DNA of 64,000 nucleotides, taken from NCBI RefSeq assembly GCF_016918765.2, contig NZ_CP092104.1:2852001-2916000 (forward strand), in the 5' to 3' direction. Both the position numbers and the translations under genes were made by a program. Under the pieces are notes generated by a model. It was not told the origin of the DNA. It ran no database searches and saw only the letters and a list, made by a program, of their open reading frames with translations. Source of the stretch: Flagellatimonas centrodinii (GTDB lineage: Bacteria; Pseudomonadota; Gammaproteobacteria; Nevskiales; Nevskiaceae). Position 1 is the first letter of the stretch, and each line of letters starts with the position of its first letter. Shown piece after piece: positions 46,366 through 54,223 of the stretch.

Positions 46366-48021
46366 ATGAGCATCGAACGTGACGTGATGGAATACGACGT
46401 GGTCGTCGTTGGCGCCGGCCCGGCCGGCCTGGCGGCGGCGATTCGTCTCAAGCAGAAGGCTGCAGAAGCCGGTCAGGAACTGGGTGTCTGTCTCGTCGAA
46501 AAGGGTTCGGAAGTGGGGGCCCACATCCTTTCCGGCGCCGTTTTCGAGCCTCGCGCGCTGAATGAACTGTTCCCCGACTGGAAGGACAAGGGCGCGCCGC
46601 TCAAGGCCGCGGTCACCGGTGATGAGATGCATCTGCTGCGCTCGCCCACCAGTGCCATCAAGATGCCCAACTGGATGGTCCCCAAGACCATGCACAACCA
46701 CGGCAACTACGTCATTTCGCTGGGCGCGTTGTGTCGCTGGCTCGGTGAGCAGGCCGAAGCCCTGGGCGTCGAGATTTACCCCGGGTTTGCCGCGCAGGAA
46801 ACGCTGATTGACGAAAACGGCGTGGTGCGCGGCATTCAGGTTGGCGATATGGGCATCACCCGTGATGGCGAACAGAAGGGTGATTTCGCGCCCGGCATCG
46901 AGTTGCGCGCTAAGTACACCCTGTTTGCTGAAGGCTGCCGCGGTCATCTCGGCAAGCGGCTGATTAAACAGTACAAGCTCGATGACGAGGCTGATCCGCA
47001 GCATTACGGCATTGGCATCAAGGAAGTCTGGGAGATCCCGGCCGACAAGCATCAGGAAGGCCTGGTGGTACACGGCGCCGGCTGGCCGCTGGACGACAAC
47101 AACCCGGGCGGCTGGTTTCTCTACCATGCCGACAAGCAGCAGGTGTATGTCGGGTTGATTGTCGATCTTTCCTACGAGAACCCCTGGTTGTCGCCGTTCG
47201 ACGAATTCCAGCGGCTCAAGCACCACCCGGTGCTGGCCAAGCATCTGGAGGGCGGCAAGCGCCTCAGCTACGGGGCCCGCGCCATCAGCAAGGGCGGTTT
47301 CAATTCACTGCCGAAGATGGTGTTTCCGGGCGGCGCTCTGATTGGCTGCGACCTGGGCACCATGAATTTCTCCAAGATCAAAGGCAGCCACACCGCGTTG
47401 AAGAGCGGCATGCTCGCCGGCGAAGCCTATGCCGATGCGCTGCTCAAGGGCGCCGAAGGCGGGGATGCATTGCAGGCCTATCCCGAGGCGTTCAAGTCCA
47501 GCTGGCTGTGGGACGAGCTGTATCGCAGCCGCAACTTCGGTCCGGCAATTCACAAGTTTGGTGCGGTGCTTGGTGGTGCCATCAATTTCATCGACCAGAA
47601 CATCTTCAACGGTAAGGCGCCGTGGACCCTCCACGACCGCACGCCGGACTACGCCACCCTGGCCCCGGCCAGTGACGCCCCGCGGATCGACTATCCGAAG
47701 CCGGACGGAAAGCTCAGCTTTGACAAGTTGTCCTCGGTGTTTCTGTCGTCGACCAACCATGAGGAAGATCAGCCGGTTCACCTGCAGCTGACCGACCCCA
47801 GCATTCCCATCGCCAACAACCTGCCGATGTATGCCGAGCCGGCGCAGCGTTACTGCCCGGCCGGTGTCTACGAGGTCGTGGGCGAGGGCAGCGAGCAGCG
47901 CTTCCAGATCAACGCGCAGAACTGCGTGCACTGCAAGACCTGCGACATCAAGGACCCTGCCCAGAACATCACCTGGGTGGCGCCGGAAGGCGGCGGTGGT
48001 CCCAACTATGCCGGCATGTAA
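46366..48021 (+). CDS. Electron-transfer flavoprotein-ubiquinone oxidoreductase
   Basis: A 551-residue membrane-associated FAD/[4Fe-4S] enzyme that passes electrons from EtfAB to ubiquinone. Seen: the FAD motif VVVVGAGPAGLAAAIRL, the quinone/membrane region near KGGFNSLPKMVFPGGALIGCDLG, and the cluster cysteines RYCPAGVY and NCVHCKTCDIKDPAQNI. Length matches mitochondrial and proteobacterial ETF-QO. It is followed directly by etfB and etfA, so the entire acyl-CoA dehydrogenase electron path is encoded together. Confidence 0.96.
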   Translation: MSIERDVMEYDVVVVGAGPAGLAAAIRLKQKAAEAGQELGVCLVEKGSEVGAHILSGAVFEPRALNELFPDWKDKGAPLKAAVTGDEMHLLRSPTSAIKMPNWMVPKTMHNHGNYVISLGALCRWLGEQAEALGVEIYPGFAAQETLIDENGVVRGIQVGDMGITRDGEQKGDFAPGIELRAKYTLFAEGCRGHLGKRLIKQYKLDDEADPQHYGIGIKEVWEIPADKHQEGLVVHGAGWPLDDNNPGGWFLYHADKQQVYVGLIVDLSYENPWLSPFDEFQRLKHHPVLAKHLEGGKRLSYGARAISKGGFNSLPKMVFPGGALIGCDLGTMNFSKIKGSHTALKSGMLAGEAYADALLKGAEGGDALQAYPEAFKSSWLWDELYRSRNFGPAIHKFGAVLGGAINFIDQNIFNGKAPWTLHDRTPDYATLAPASDAPRIDYPKPDGKLSFDKLSSVFLSSTNHEEDQPVHLQLTDPSIPIANNLPMYAEPAQRYCPAGVYEVVGEGSEQRFQINAQNCVHCKTCDIKDPAQNITWVAPEGGGGPNYAGM

Positions 48022-48073
48022 GTCCGGCTTTTCCCTCCAAGAATGACCCACTTTTGATCCAGTAGAGAGGCCC

Positions 48074-48820
48074 ATGAAAGCACTCGTTAGCGTCAAGCGC
48101 GCCGTGGACTACAACGTCCGCATCCAGGTCAAGCCCGATGGTTCGGGCGTGGTCACCGATGGCGTCAAGCATTCAATGAACCCGTTCGATGAAATCGCCA
48201 TGGAAGAGGCGGTACGCTTGAAGGAAAAGGGCGTGGTCAGCGAAATCATTGCCGTGACCATCGGCGGGCAGAAGAACGAAGAAACCTTGCGCACTGCGCT
48301 GGCGTTTGGCGCTACCCGCGCCATCCACGTCAAGGAAGACGGTGACATCCAGCCGTTGACCGCCGCGCGTGCCCTGGCTGCCGTGTTCAAGAAGGAAGAA
48401 GCGCAGGTGCTGTTCTGCGGCAAGCAGGCCATCGATGACGATGCCAACCAGACCGGGCAGATGACTGCCGCGCTGCTCGACGCACCGCAAGCAACGTTTG
48501 CCTCCAAGGTGGAAATCGCCGACGGCAAGGCCACTGTGACCCGCGAAGTGGATGCCGGCCTCGAAACGCTCGAAGTGGACCTGCCGGCAGTGATCACCAC
48601 TGACCTGCGTCTCAACGAGCCGCGCTACCTCAAGCTGCCGGACATCATGAAGGCCAAGCGCGTGCAGATCGAAGCGACCAGCTTCGCCGACCTTGGCGTT
48701 GAAGCCGCCGCTGCCGTCACCGTCACCAAGACCGCGCCACCGCCGACCCGCTCGAAGGGCGTCATGGTCAAGACCGTCGACGAACTCGCCACCATGCTCA
48801 AAGAAAAGGGCCTGGTCTAA
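48074..48820 (+). CDS. etfB: Electron transfer flavoprotein beta subunit
   Basis: A 248-residue EtfB. Seen: KALVSVKRAVDYNVRIQVKPDG, NPFDEIAMEEAVRLKEKG, CGKQAIDDDANQTGQMTAALL (AMP-binding region) and the C-terminal arm ending VDELATMLKEKGLV. It forms a dimer with EtfA, holds AMP, and takes electrons from several dehydrogenases. AGAGAGG precedes the ATG. Confidence 0.97.
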   Translation: MKALVSVKRAVDYNVRIQVKPDGSGVVTDGVKHSMNPFDEIAMEEAVRLKEKGVVSEIIAVTIGGQKNEETLRTALAFGATRAIHVKEDGDIQPLTAARALAAVFKKEEAQVLFCGKQAIDDDANQTGQMTAALLDAPQATFASKVEIADGKATVTREVDAGLETLEVDLPAVITTDLRLNEPRYLKLPDIMKAKRVQIEATSFADLGVEAAAAVTVTKTAPPPTRSKGVMVKTVDELATMLKEKGLV

Positions 48821-48883
48821 ATCGTATTTTCGTGCGGGGCGCGGCCGGCTGGCTGCGGCGCCCGCGCATCAAGGAGTCAACAG

Positions 48884-49819
48884 ATGAGCAAGATTCTGGT
48901 AGTGGCCGACCATGCAGACGGCAAGCTCAACGCCGGTGTGGCGAAGACGATGTCCGCTGCCCAGCAGATCGGCGGTGAAGTCGACGTGCTGGTGTTGTCG
49001 ACCGATGGCAAGGCCGTGGCCGAGCAGGCTGCCAAGCTGGCGGGCGTGAGCAAGGTGCTGGTGGCCGACAATGCGGCCAACGGCAACCCGGTGGCCGCCC
49101 TCCTGGCGCCGCAGATCGTGGAAGTGGCGAAGGGCGGTTACAGCCATGTGCTGGTGTCCGGCAACACCTACGGCAAGGACCTCGCCCCGCGCGTCGCCGC
49201 GCTGCTGGGCGTGCCGCAGATTTCCGACGTCATGGCGGTGCACAGTGCCACCAGCTTTGACCGGCCGATCTACGCCGGCAACGCCATCACCACCGTCGAA
49301 GCGCCGGCCGGCACTCTCGTCGCGACCGTGCGGCTGGCCTCGTTCAACGCGGTTGCCGCCGATGGCAACGCTGCCGTCGAAGCCGTGAGCATCAATGCCA
49401 CGTTGCCCAGCCACACTCGCTTCAAGGGCCTGGCAGCGCAGAAGTCCGAGCGCCCCGACCTGCAGAGTGCCGGCCGCGTGGTGTCCGGTGGTCGTGCCCT
49501 GGGATCGTCGGAGAACTTCAAGGTGATCTTCGACTTCGCCGACAAGATCGGCGCTGGTGTCGGTGCCTCGCGTGCCGCGGTCGACTCCGGCTACGTGCCC
49601 AACGACATGCAGGTGGGGCAGACCGGCAAGATCATCGCGCCCGAGCTGTACATCGCCTGCGGCATCTCCGGCGCCATTCAGCATCTTGCCGGCATCAAGG
49701 ATGCCAAGACCATCGTCGCCATCAACAAGGATGAGGAAGCCCCCATCTTCGAGGTGGCCGACATCGGCCTGGTGGGCGACCTGTTCACGGTGTTGCCGGA
49801 GCTGCAGAGCAAGCTGTAA
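48884..49819 (+). CDS. etfA: Electron transfer flavoprotein alpha subunit
   Basis: A 311-residue EtfA carrying FAD. Seen: the C-terminal FAD block VVSGGRALGSSENF, GAGVGASRAAVDSGYVPNDMQVGQTGKIIAPELYIACGISGAIQHLAGIKDAKTIVAINKDEEAPIFEVADIGLVGDLF in the usual sequence of blocks. Closes the ETF set and is followed by a strong stem-loop. Confidence 0.97.
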   Translation: MSKILVVADHADGKLNAGVAKTMSAAQQIGGEVDVLVLSTDGKAVAEQAAKLAGVSKVLVADNAANGNPVAALLAPQIVEVAKGGYSHVLVSGNTYGKDLAPRVAALLGVPQISDVMAVHSATSFDRPIYAGNAITTVEAPAGTLVATVRLASFNAVAADGNAAVEAVSINATLPSHTRFKGLAAQKSERPDLQSAGRVVSGGRALGSSENFKVIFDFADKIGAGVGASRAAVDSGYVPNDMQVGQTGKIIAPELYIACGISGAIQHLAGIKDAKTIVAINKDEEAPIFEVADIGLVGDLFTVLPELQSKL

Positions 49820-49844
49820 TGGCTCAGCGGTAACTACGTTTGAT

Positions 49845-49875
49845 ACAAAGGCCGGGCAACCGGCCTTTGTCATTT
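49845..49875 (+). terminator. Stem-loop after etfA, probable terminator
   Basis: A perfect 11-base stem ACAAAGGCCGG / CCGGCCTTTGT around a GCAA tetraloop, followed by CATTTC. The stem is very stable but the T run is poor, so it may instead be a processing or attenuation signal lying only 15 bases before the SDR start. Confidence 0.6.
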
Positions 49876-49889
49876 CTGAAGGAAACAAC

Positions 49890-50753
49890 ATGGCTTACCA
49901 GAGCGTATTTGCCCCCGGCCTGTTCGACGGCCGGGTCATCGTCATCACCGGTGGGGGGTCCGGCATCGGTCGCTGTGTCGCCCACGAGCTGGCCGCCCTC
50001 GGCGCCACCGTGCTCATCACCGGTCGCAAGGTGGAGAAGCTGGAGGCGACGGTCGCCGAGATTGTCGAGGATGGCGGCAAGGCCGCGCACTACAGCTTCG
50101 ATATCCGCGACGAGGACGCGGTGAAAGCGGCGGTGAAGCAGATGCTCGCCGACCACGGCGCCATTCACGGCCTGGTCAACAACGCCGGCGGCCAGTACCC
50201 GATGCCACTGGAAATGATCGGCAAGAAGGGCTGGGAAGCGGTGGTGGCCAACAACCTCACTGGCGGCTTCCTGATGGCGCGCGAGTGCTACACCCAGCAC
50301 TTCAAGAAGAACGGCGGTGCCATCGTCAACATGCTGGCCGACATGTGGGGCGGCATGCCAGGCATGGGGCACTCCGGTGCGGCCCGCGCCGGCATGCTCA
50401 ATTTCACCGAGACCGCCGCCATCGAATGGGGCGTGGCCGGGGTACGTGTCAACGCCGTGGCGCCGGGCTACGTCGCCAGCTCCGGCATGGACCACTACGA
50501 TCCCAGCTTCGCCAAGGAGGTCATCCCCAAGCTCAGCGGCATCGCCCCGCTCAAGCGCATGGCGGAAGAAGCTGAAGTGAGCGCCGCCATCGTCTTTCTG
50601 CTGTCACCGGGGGCCGCCTTCATCACCGGAACCTGTGTCAAGATCGACGGCGGGTCCGGCCTCAACCCCAAGGCTTTCCCCCTGCAGGACCATGATCGCT
50701 CGAAGCCCTACACCGGCTTCCACCGCGCGTTCAAGCCAAAAGCTGTCAAATAA
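49890..50753 (+). CDS. SDR-family oxidoreductase, trans-2-enoyl-CoA reductase-like
   Basis: A 287-residue short-chain dehydrogenase/reductase. Seen: the NADP motif ITGGGSGIGRCVAHEL, TGRK at the end of the second strand (NADPH preference), and NNAGGQYPMPLE. In place of the classical YxxxK it has GHSGAARAGMLN, the same unusual HSGAARAG stretch found in peroxisomal trans-2-enoyl-CoA reductase (PECR), while VNAVAPGYVAS and the C-terminal FITGTCVKIDGG are normal. This supports an acyl-CoA reductase role, in keeping with the ETF genes just upstream. GAAGGAAA precedes the ATG at 49890; earlier in-frame codons overlap etfA. Confidence 0.85.
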   Translation: MAYQSVFAPGLFDGRVIVITGGGSGIGRCVAHELAALGATVLITGRKVEKLEATVAEIVEDGGKAAHYSFDIRDEDAVKAAVKQMLADHGAIHGLVNNAGGQYPMPLEMIGKKGWEAVVANNLTGGFLMARECYTQHFKKNGGAIVNMLADMWGGMPGMGHSGAARAGMLNFTETAAIEWGVAGVRVNAVAPGYVASSGMDHYDPSFAKEVIPKLSGIAPLKRMAEEAEVSAAIVFLLSPGAAFITGTCVKIDGGSGLNPKAFPLQDHDRSKPYTGFHRAFKPKAVK

Positions 50754-50768
50754 AGGAAGAGAACCGAC

Positions 50769-51878
50769 ATGCCCGCCGCCAAGCCGAAACCCGTAGCCAC
50801 CACGACCACCCGGAAAGCCCCGTCCCCGAAAGCCAAAGCCACGTCCGTCGCAAGCGGCGCCGGCTCCAGGGCCCAGGCGCTGCTGGATGCGCATGTGGCG
50901 TGGTGGCAAGACCGGCTCACGGACGATGCGGCGCTTGAGGCCTGGATGCGTGCCGAGCTGGACCGGATCCTGGCGGACGCCGCCAAGCTGAAGCTGAAAG
51001 AAGCCGTGAGCGCCGCCCAGGTGCGTGGCGTGGCCAAGCGCTATGCCGTGGACCTGGACCTCAAGGGCGGCATCCCCGAGCTGGTCAGCAACGTCGCCAA
51101 CGCGCTCTATGCCAGTCCCGCGCATGACAAGACCAAAGTGGTCGACGTGTTGCCGGAGGCCCACTTTATCGACATGCTCGACAAAAGCCTGGAACTGGAA
51201 AGCCTGCGCGGCGACCTGGTGCGGGGCATCGCCAGCACCCCCATCTTCACCGCCTTCGCCTCCGACCTGCTCTATAACGGCATCCGCGACTATGTCGCCA
51301 CCCAGAGCGAAGCCGCCCAGCGCATCCCCGGCGCGAGCTCGATGATGAAACTGGGCAAGAGTGTGCTCAGCCGCGCCCGCCCGGATCTGGAGCAGTCGGT
51401 CGAGCAGGGCCTGCGCAGATACATCAGTCGCACCGTGGAAGCCACCGCCCATCAGAGCGCCGAACTCCTGATCAAGCGACTCGACAACCGAACGCTGCGT
51501 GGCATGGCGCTGGAGATCTGGCAGGGCCTCAAGCACGCACCGGTCGGCCACTTCAAGCGCGAGATCCGCCAGCTCGATCTGGAAGAGTTCTTCGTGCTCG
51601 GCTACGCCTACTGGGGCGACCTGCGCAAGAGCAAGTACTTCGTCGCCCTGCTGGATGCCGGCATCGACAGCTTCTATAGCCAGTATGGCGGCGAAACGCT
51701 GACAACCCTGCTGGACGATCTCGGCATCACGCCCGACATGATGATCGACGAAGGCATGCGTTTCGCACCGCCCGTCATCAAGCTGCTGGCGAAGAAGAAG
51801 ATGCTGGAGCCCACCATTCGCCGGCAGCTGGCGGATTTCTATGCCTCGCCGGCAGTCGCGGAGATTCTGGGCGGGTAG
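50769..51878 (+). CDS. Unrecognised 369-residue cytoplasmic protein
   Basis: I do not recognise this family. The first 35 residues are Ala/Lys/Pro/Thr-rich and basic (PAAKPKPVATTTTRKAPSPKAK), probably disordered; the rest is mostly helical with mixed charge. Distinct stretches are AHVAWWQDRL, VRGVAKRYAVDLDLKGGIPELVSNVANALY, the repeat-like RGDLVRGIASTPIFTAFASDLLYNGIRDYVA, and a C-terminal helical part ending ADFYASPAVAEIL. No signal peptide or clear membrane helix. It follows the SDR by 15 bases with a GGAAGAG ribosome site, so it is probably co-transcribed with it. A phasin-like or lipid-body/granule role is a guess from the Lys/Ala/Pro tail and helical build. Confidence 0.7.
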   Translation: MPAAKPKPVATTTTRKAPSPKAKATSVASGAGSRAQALLDAHVAWWQDRLTDDAALEAWMRAELDRILADAAKLKLKEAVSAAQVRGVAKRYAVDLDLKGGIPELVSNVANALYASPAHDKTKVVDVLPEAHFIDMLDKSLELESLRGDLVRGIASTPIFTAFASDLLYNGIRDYVATQSEAAQRIPGASSMMKLGKSVLSRARPDLEQSVEQGLRRYISRTVEATAHQSAELLIKRLDNRTLRGMALEIWQGLKHAPVGHFKREIRQLDLEEFFVLGYAYWGDLRKSKYFVALLDAGIDSFYSQYGGETLTTLLDDLGITPDMMIDEGMRFAPPVIKLLAKKKMLEPTIRRQLADFYASPAVAEILGG

Positions 51879-51914
51879 GGGAACGGCGCACCACCCGATG
51901 GAAGGCGCTGGGGC

Positions 51915-52652
51915 CTAATGGTCTAGCGCCATCCACAGGGCCATCGCGATCATCATCAGGTTCTCGGTGAGCGAGACGAATCCCAGTGGCACGTTGCTGT
52001 TGCCGCCGACACAGGCGCACTTGAGTTCCCGCCGGTCCACATAGACCGCCTTGACCACCGAGATCGCACCGACGCAGCCGATGAACAATGCAACCGGGAC
52101 TGAAAGCCAGTTAAGTGCGCCCGCCACCATCAATACGCCGGCGCCGCCCTCGGCCACCGGATAGAGATAGCTGTAGGGCACCCAGCGCTTCGCCAGCAGG
52201 TCATAGTTGAGAAACATGGAAGAAAAGGTTTCCACGTTCTGCAACTTGAGCAGGGCCAGCACCACCATGGAAAAAGCAACGAACCACTCTGCCGTCTGCA
52301 CCGTGAACGGGGCGCCGAAAGCCGAAGTGCTGGCGGCCAGAGCCATCAACGCGGTGAGGCTGAACAGGGCGATGATCGGGCGATAGCTGGGCGCATCGGG
52401 CCGGCGCACCGGCTTCCCCAGCAGGCGGCGCAGGTCGTCGGTGCCGCCGATGCGTCGGCCGTCGATGAACACCTGCGGCGTGGTCGTCACCCCATGTTCG
52501 GCCTTGAAGGCTTCGGTCTGCTCGCGTGAGGTCAAGTGATGGTCATTCACCCCATAGCCCGCCTGCCGCAACAGATGAAGCGCCTTTAGGCCATGTGGGC
52601 ACTGGTGTTTCGGCATCACCATTCGGTACAGGTCGGCGGATTTGAGGGTCAT
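51915..52652 (-). CDS. Glutaredoxin-like domain fused to a MauE/DoxX-type membrane domain
   Basis: A 245-residue inner-membrane redox protein. Residues 1 to about 80 are glutaredoxin-like (VMPKHQCPHGLKALHLLRQAG, TTTPQVFIDGRRIGGTDDLRRLLG), but the active site is CPHG, with only one cysteine. Then come four to five hydrophobic helices of the MauE/DoxX type (IIALFSLTALMALAAS, WFVAFSMVVLALLKL, PVAEGGAGVLMVAGALNWLS, ALFIGCVGAISVVKAVYV) and a Cys pair KCACVGG before the last helix. MauE proteins help form disulfides in the periplasm. AGGAGA precedes the ATG. It is divergent from a MerR-family gene, across a mer-type promoter that most likely controls it. Confidence 0.85.
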   Translation of the reverse strand: MTLKSADLYRMVMPKHQCPHGLKALHLLRQAGYGVNDHHLTSREQTEAFKAEHGVTTTPQVFIDGRRIGGTDDLRRLLGKPVRRPDAPSYRPIIALFSLTALMALAASTSAFGAPFTVQTAEWFVAFSMVVLALLKLQNVETFSSMFLNYDLLAKRWVPYSYLYPVAEGGAGVLMVAGALNWLSVPVALFIGCVGAISVVKAVYVDRRELKCACVGGNSNVPLGFVSLTENLMMIAMALWMALDH

Positions 52653-52663
52653 TGGAAGTCTCC

Positions 52664-52692
52664 TTGAGCTTTCGGATCAGTCACTCTAAGGT
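52664..52692 (+). promoter_or_regulatory. Promoter of the MerR-family gene (predicts leaderless mRNA)
   Basis: On the plus strand: -35 TTGAGC (52664-52669), 17 bases, -10 TAAGGT (52687-52692). The expected transcription start, about seven bases on, falls on the ATG at 52700 itself, so the message would have no leader. The -10 overlaps the oppositely directed -10 and the operator edge. Confidence 0.45.
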
Positions 52693-52714
52693 CCGTACCA
52701 TGGTACGGAGTCAA
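52684..52714 (-). promoter_or_regulatory. Mer-type promoter and operator of the glutaredoxin-MauE gene
   Basis: On the minus strand: -35 TTGACT (52709-52714), a 19-base spacer, -10 TTAGAG (52684-52689). The spacer is filled by the perfect palindrome TCCGTACCATGGTACGGA (52692-52709). Over-long 19-base spacing with a dyad between -35 and -10 is the hallmark of MerR-activated promoters, and TTGACTCCGTAC is the same as in the mercury-resistance promoter of Tn21/Tn501. The MerR-family gene's own ATG is at the centre of the dyad. Confidence 0.8.
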
Positions 52715-53119
52715 GTCCGCAACGGGTACACCATCGGCGGGTTGGCCGCGGCGGCTACCGTGGGCGTGGAAACCATCCGCTTCTATCAGCGCAAGATGTT
52801 GCTGCCGATTCCGCCGAAGGGGGCCGGCTCCCGCCGTTATGGCGAGACCGACCTGCGCCGCTTGCGCTTCATCAGACATGCGCAGCGCGCAGGGTTCAGT
52901 CTGGACGAGATCAGGACGCTGCTGGCGCTGGATGCCAGCCAGGACCGACGCCGGGTCCGCGACATGGCCGATGTCCGAATCGCCGCATTGGATGCGCGGA
53001 TCGAGGCCCTGCAGGCGGCGCGAAATGCGCTGCAGCGGCTCGCGTTGCAATGCGCCGCGGGCGATCGTGGCTCTTGTCCCATTCTCGACGCCTTCGATCA
53101 TCCGTCCGATCGCAACTGA
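52700..53119 (+). CDS. MerR-family regulator, close to mercuric MerR but lacking one sensor cysteine
   Basis: A 139-residue regulator. The DNA-binding half is very like Tn501 MerR (YTIGGLA, VGVETIRFYQRKMLL, RRYGETDLRRLRF, AQRAGFSLDEIRTLLAL), and it faces a mer-like operator. Mercuric MerR uses three cysteines. Here the first is missing (ASQD where GTHC stands) and the last two are kept with one residue less between them (QCAAGDRGSCPIL). The inducer is thus probably not simply Hg(II). ATG 52700 is the only sensible start: no other start codon precedes the helix-turn-helix, and it is within the operator. The controlled gene is the divergent glutaredoxin-MauE protein, not merT/P/A. Confidence 0.85.
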   Translation: MVRSQVRNGYTIGGLAAAATVGVETIRFYQRKMLLPIPPKGAGSRRYGETDLRRLRFIRHAQRAGFSLDEIRTLLALDASQDRRRVRDMADVRIAALDARIEALQAARNALQRLALQCAAGDRGSCPILDAFDHPSDRN

Positions 53120-53273
53120 AGACGGTGGCCCCGTGGTGAATGCCTGTCGAGGCTGTCAGACTTCGCGTCGCCCCCCGGCAAGCGTCAACAAATAATCGGT
53201 GGGGCGCGGTCAGGCGCAGGGGAGATGATTCATACAGGCCTGCCGTGCCCGCCGTCATGATCAGGAGCGCACG

Positions 53274-53783
53274 ATGTACCAGGAACCCTGGGTTGTCGCA
53301 GGACAAGGCTTTTCAAATCGCATCAGTGGCCGGCTGTTGGTCCACTGTTTCATCATGATGTTCATGGGCTTCTTCGGCGGCTTTGCCTGGTTGATCGCGC
53401 TTGCGGACAACGTGTTTCACATCCTGCCGCTGCCGCGCTTCGAGATTGCGGTGCCTGATCAGAAGGAGCTGCTGCGCAACGCCCACACCGGGCCGATCAT
53501 GAACGCCATGTACGTGATGTTGATGGTGGCGCTGAGCCCACGACTCCATTTCAGCGTGACGCAGGCCAAGTGGGTGTACTACGGCGCCATCGTCATGCTG
53601 TGGGGCAACCTGGTGGGCTATGTCGCCGCCGTCTACGCGCCGGAACGCGGCCTGCAGCCGGTGGGCGACTGGCCCAATCTGCTGTCCTATGGCGCGTTTT
53701 ATGCGGCGGTGGTGGGCGCCACCATCGCCACCGGCATCATTTTGAACAATGCGGTTCGGGCGGCTCGCAACAAGACAACCTGA
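53274..53783 (+). CDS. Four-helix membrane protein related to styrene oxide isomerase (StyC)
   Basis: A 169-residue protein, the same length as StyC as I remember it, with four hydrophobic segments (near residues 23-45, 75-90, 98-118, 137-158). It has RNAHTGPIMN where StyC has RAHSGPALN; that His is the haem ligand and the Asn, six residues on, lines the active site. In the third helix, LWGNLVGYVAAVYAPERGL lines up with DGWANVGFYLFSNFSPNRGL, keeping Trp, Asn, the catalytic-region Tyr and P-x-RGL, while the StyC Asp is replaced by Met. So a membrane haem isomerase of epoxides or a relative is plausible. I worked from memory of StyC, with no alignment run. Followed by another small membrane protein 11 bases later. 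Confidence 0.6.
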   Translation: MYQEPWVVAGQGFSNRISGRLLVHCFIMMFMGFFGGFAWLIALADNVFHILPLPRFEIAVPDQKELLRNAHTGPIMNAMYVMLMVALSPRLHFSVTQAKWVYYGAIVMLWGNLVGYVAAVYAPERGLQPVGDWPNLLSYGAFYAAVVGATIATGIILNNAVRAARNKTT

Positions 53784-53794
53784 GTGACTCTGCC

Positions 53795-54223
53795 ATGATC
53801 TATCTCAAAGCCTTCATCGCCGGATACTTCGCCACCTTGTTGTTTCATCAGGGCTTGTTGGCCCTGTTGTTTGCAGTGGGGGCATCGCCGCGTCCGGCCT
53901 TCGTGATGACGCCGACCGAGCCCCTTGGCTTGCCAGCGGTGTTGTCGCTGGCGTTCTGGGGGGGCGTGTGGGGTGTCGCCATCTGGCGCTGGCTGACGCC
54001 GCCGATCGGCACACGCTTTTGGCGGCGCGCGGTCATCATCGGTGCACTGGCGCCCAGTGCGGTGGCCCTGTTCGTGGTGTTTCCGCTGAAGGGGCTGGGC
54101 ATGGCCGGGGGATGGGACCCCCGCATCATCATCGGCGCCCTGTTGCTCAACGGCGCCTGGGGTCTGGGGGTGGCGGTACTCATGCGCATGATGGTGCCGG
54201 CGGATGACCATCGAGCCGATTGA
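53795..54223 (+). CDS. Small membrane protein of unknown function
   Basis: A 142-residue protein with four hydrophobic segments (FIAGYFATLLFHQGLLALLFAVG, LPAVLSLAFWGGVWGVAIWRWL, AVIIGALAPSAVALFVVFPL, IIIGALLLNGAWGLGVAVLM). The first helix contains a His in LLFHQG. It starts 11 bases after the StyC-like gene, and its 3' end overlaps the acetyltransferase gene by 20 bases. No family name comes to mind. Context makes it a candidate partner of the StyC-like protein. Confidence 0.68.
   Translation: MIYLKAFIAGYFATLLFHQGLLALLFAVGASPRPAFVMTPTEPLGLPAVLSLAFWGGVWGVAIWRWLTPPIGTRFWRRAVIIGALAPSAVALFVVFPLKGLGMAGGWDPRIIIGALLLNGAWGLGVAVLMRMMVPADDHRAD

Noticed and set aside
49557-49889. N-terminal extension of the SDR into etfA
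   Set aside because: The 111 upstream codons lie within etfA in another frame; the ATG at 49890 has a ribosome site and begins the SDR fold.
51915-53119. Considered as a mercury-resistance operon
   Set aside because: The promoter and regulator look mer-like, but merT, merP and merA are absent and one Hg-binding cysteine is missing in the regulator.
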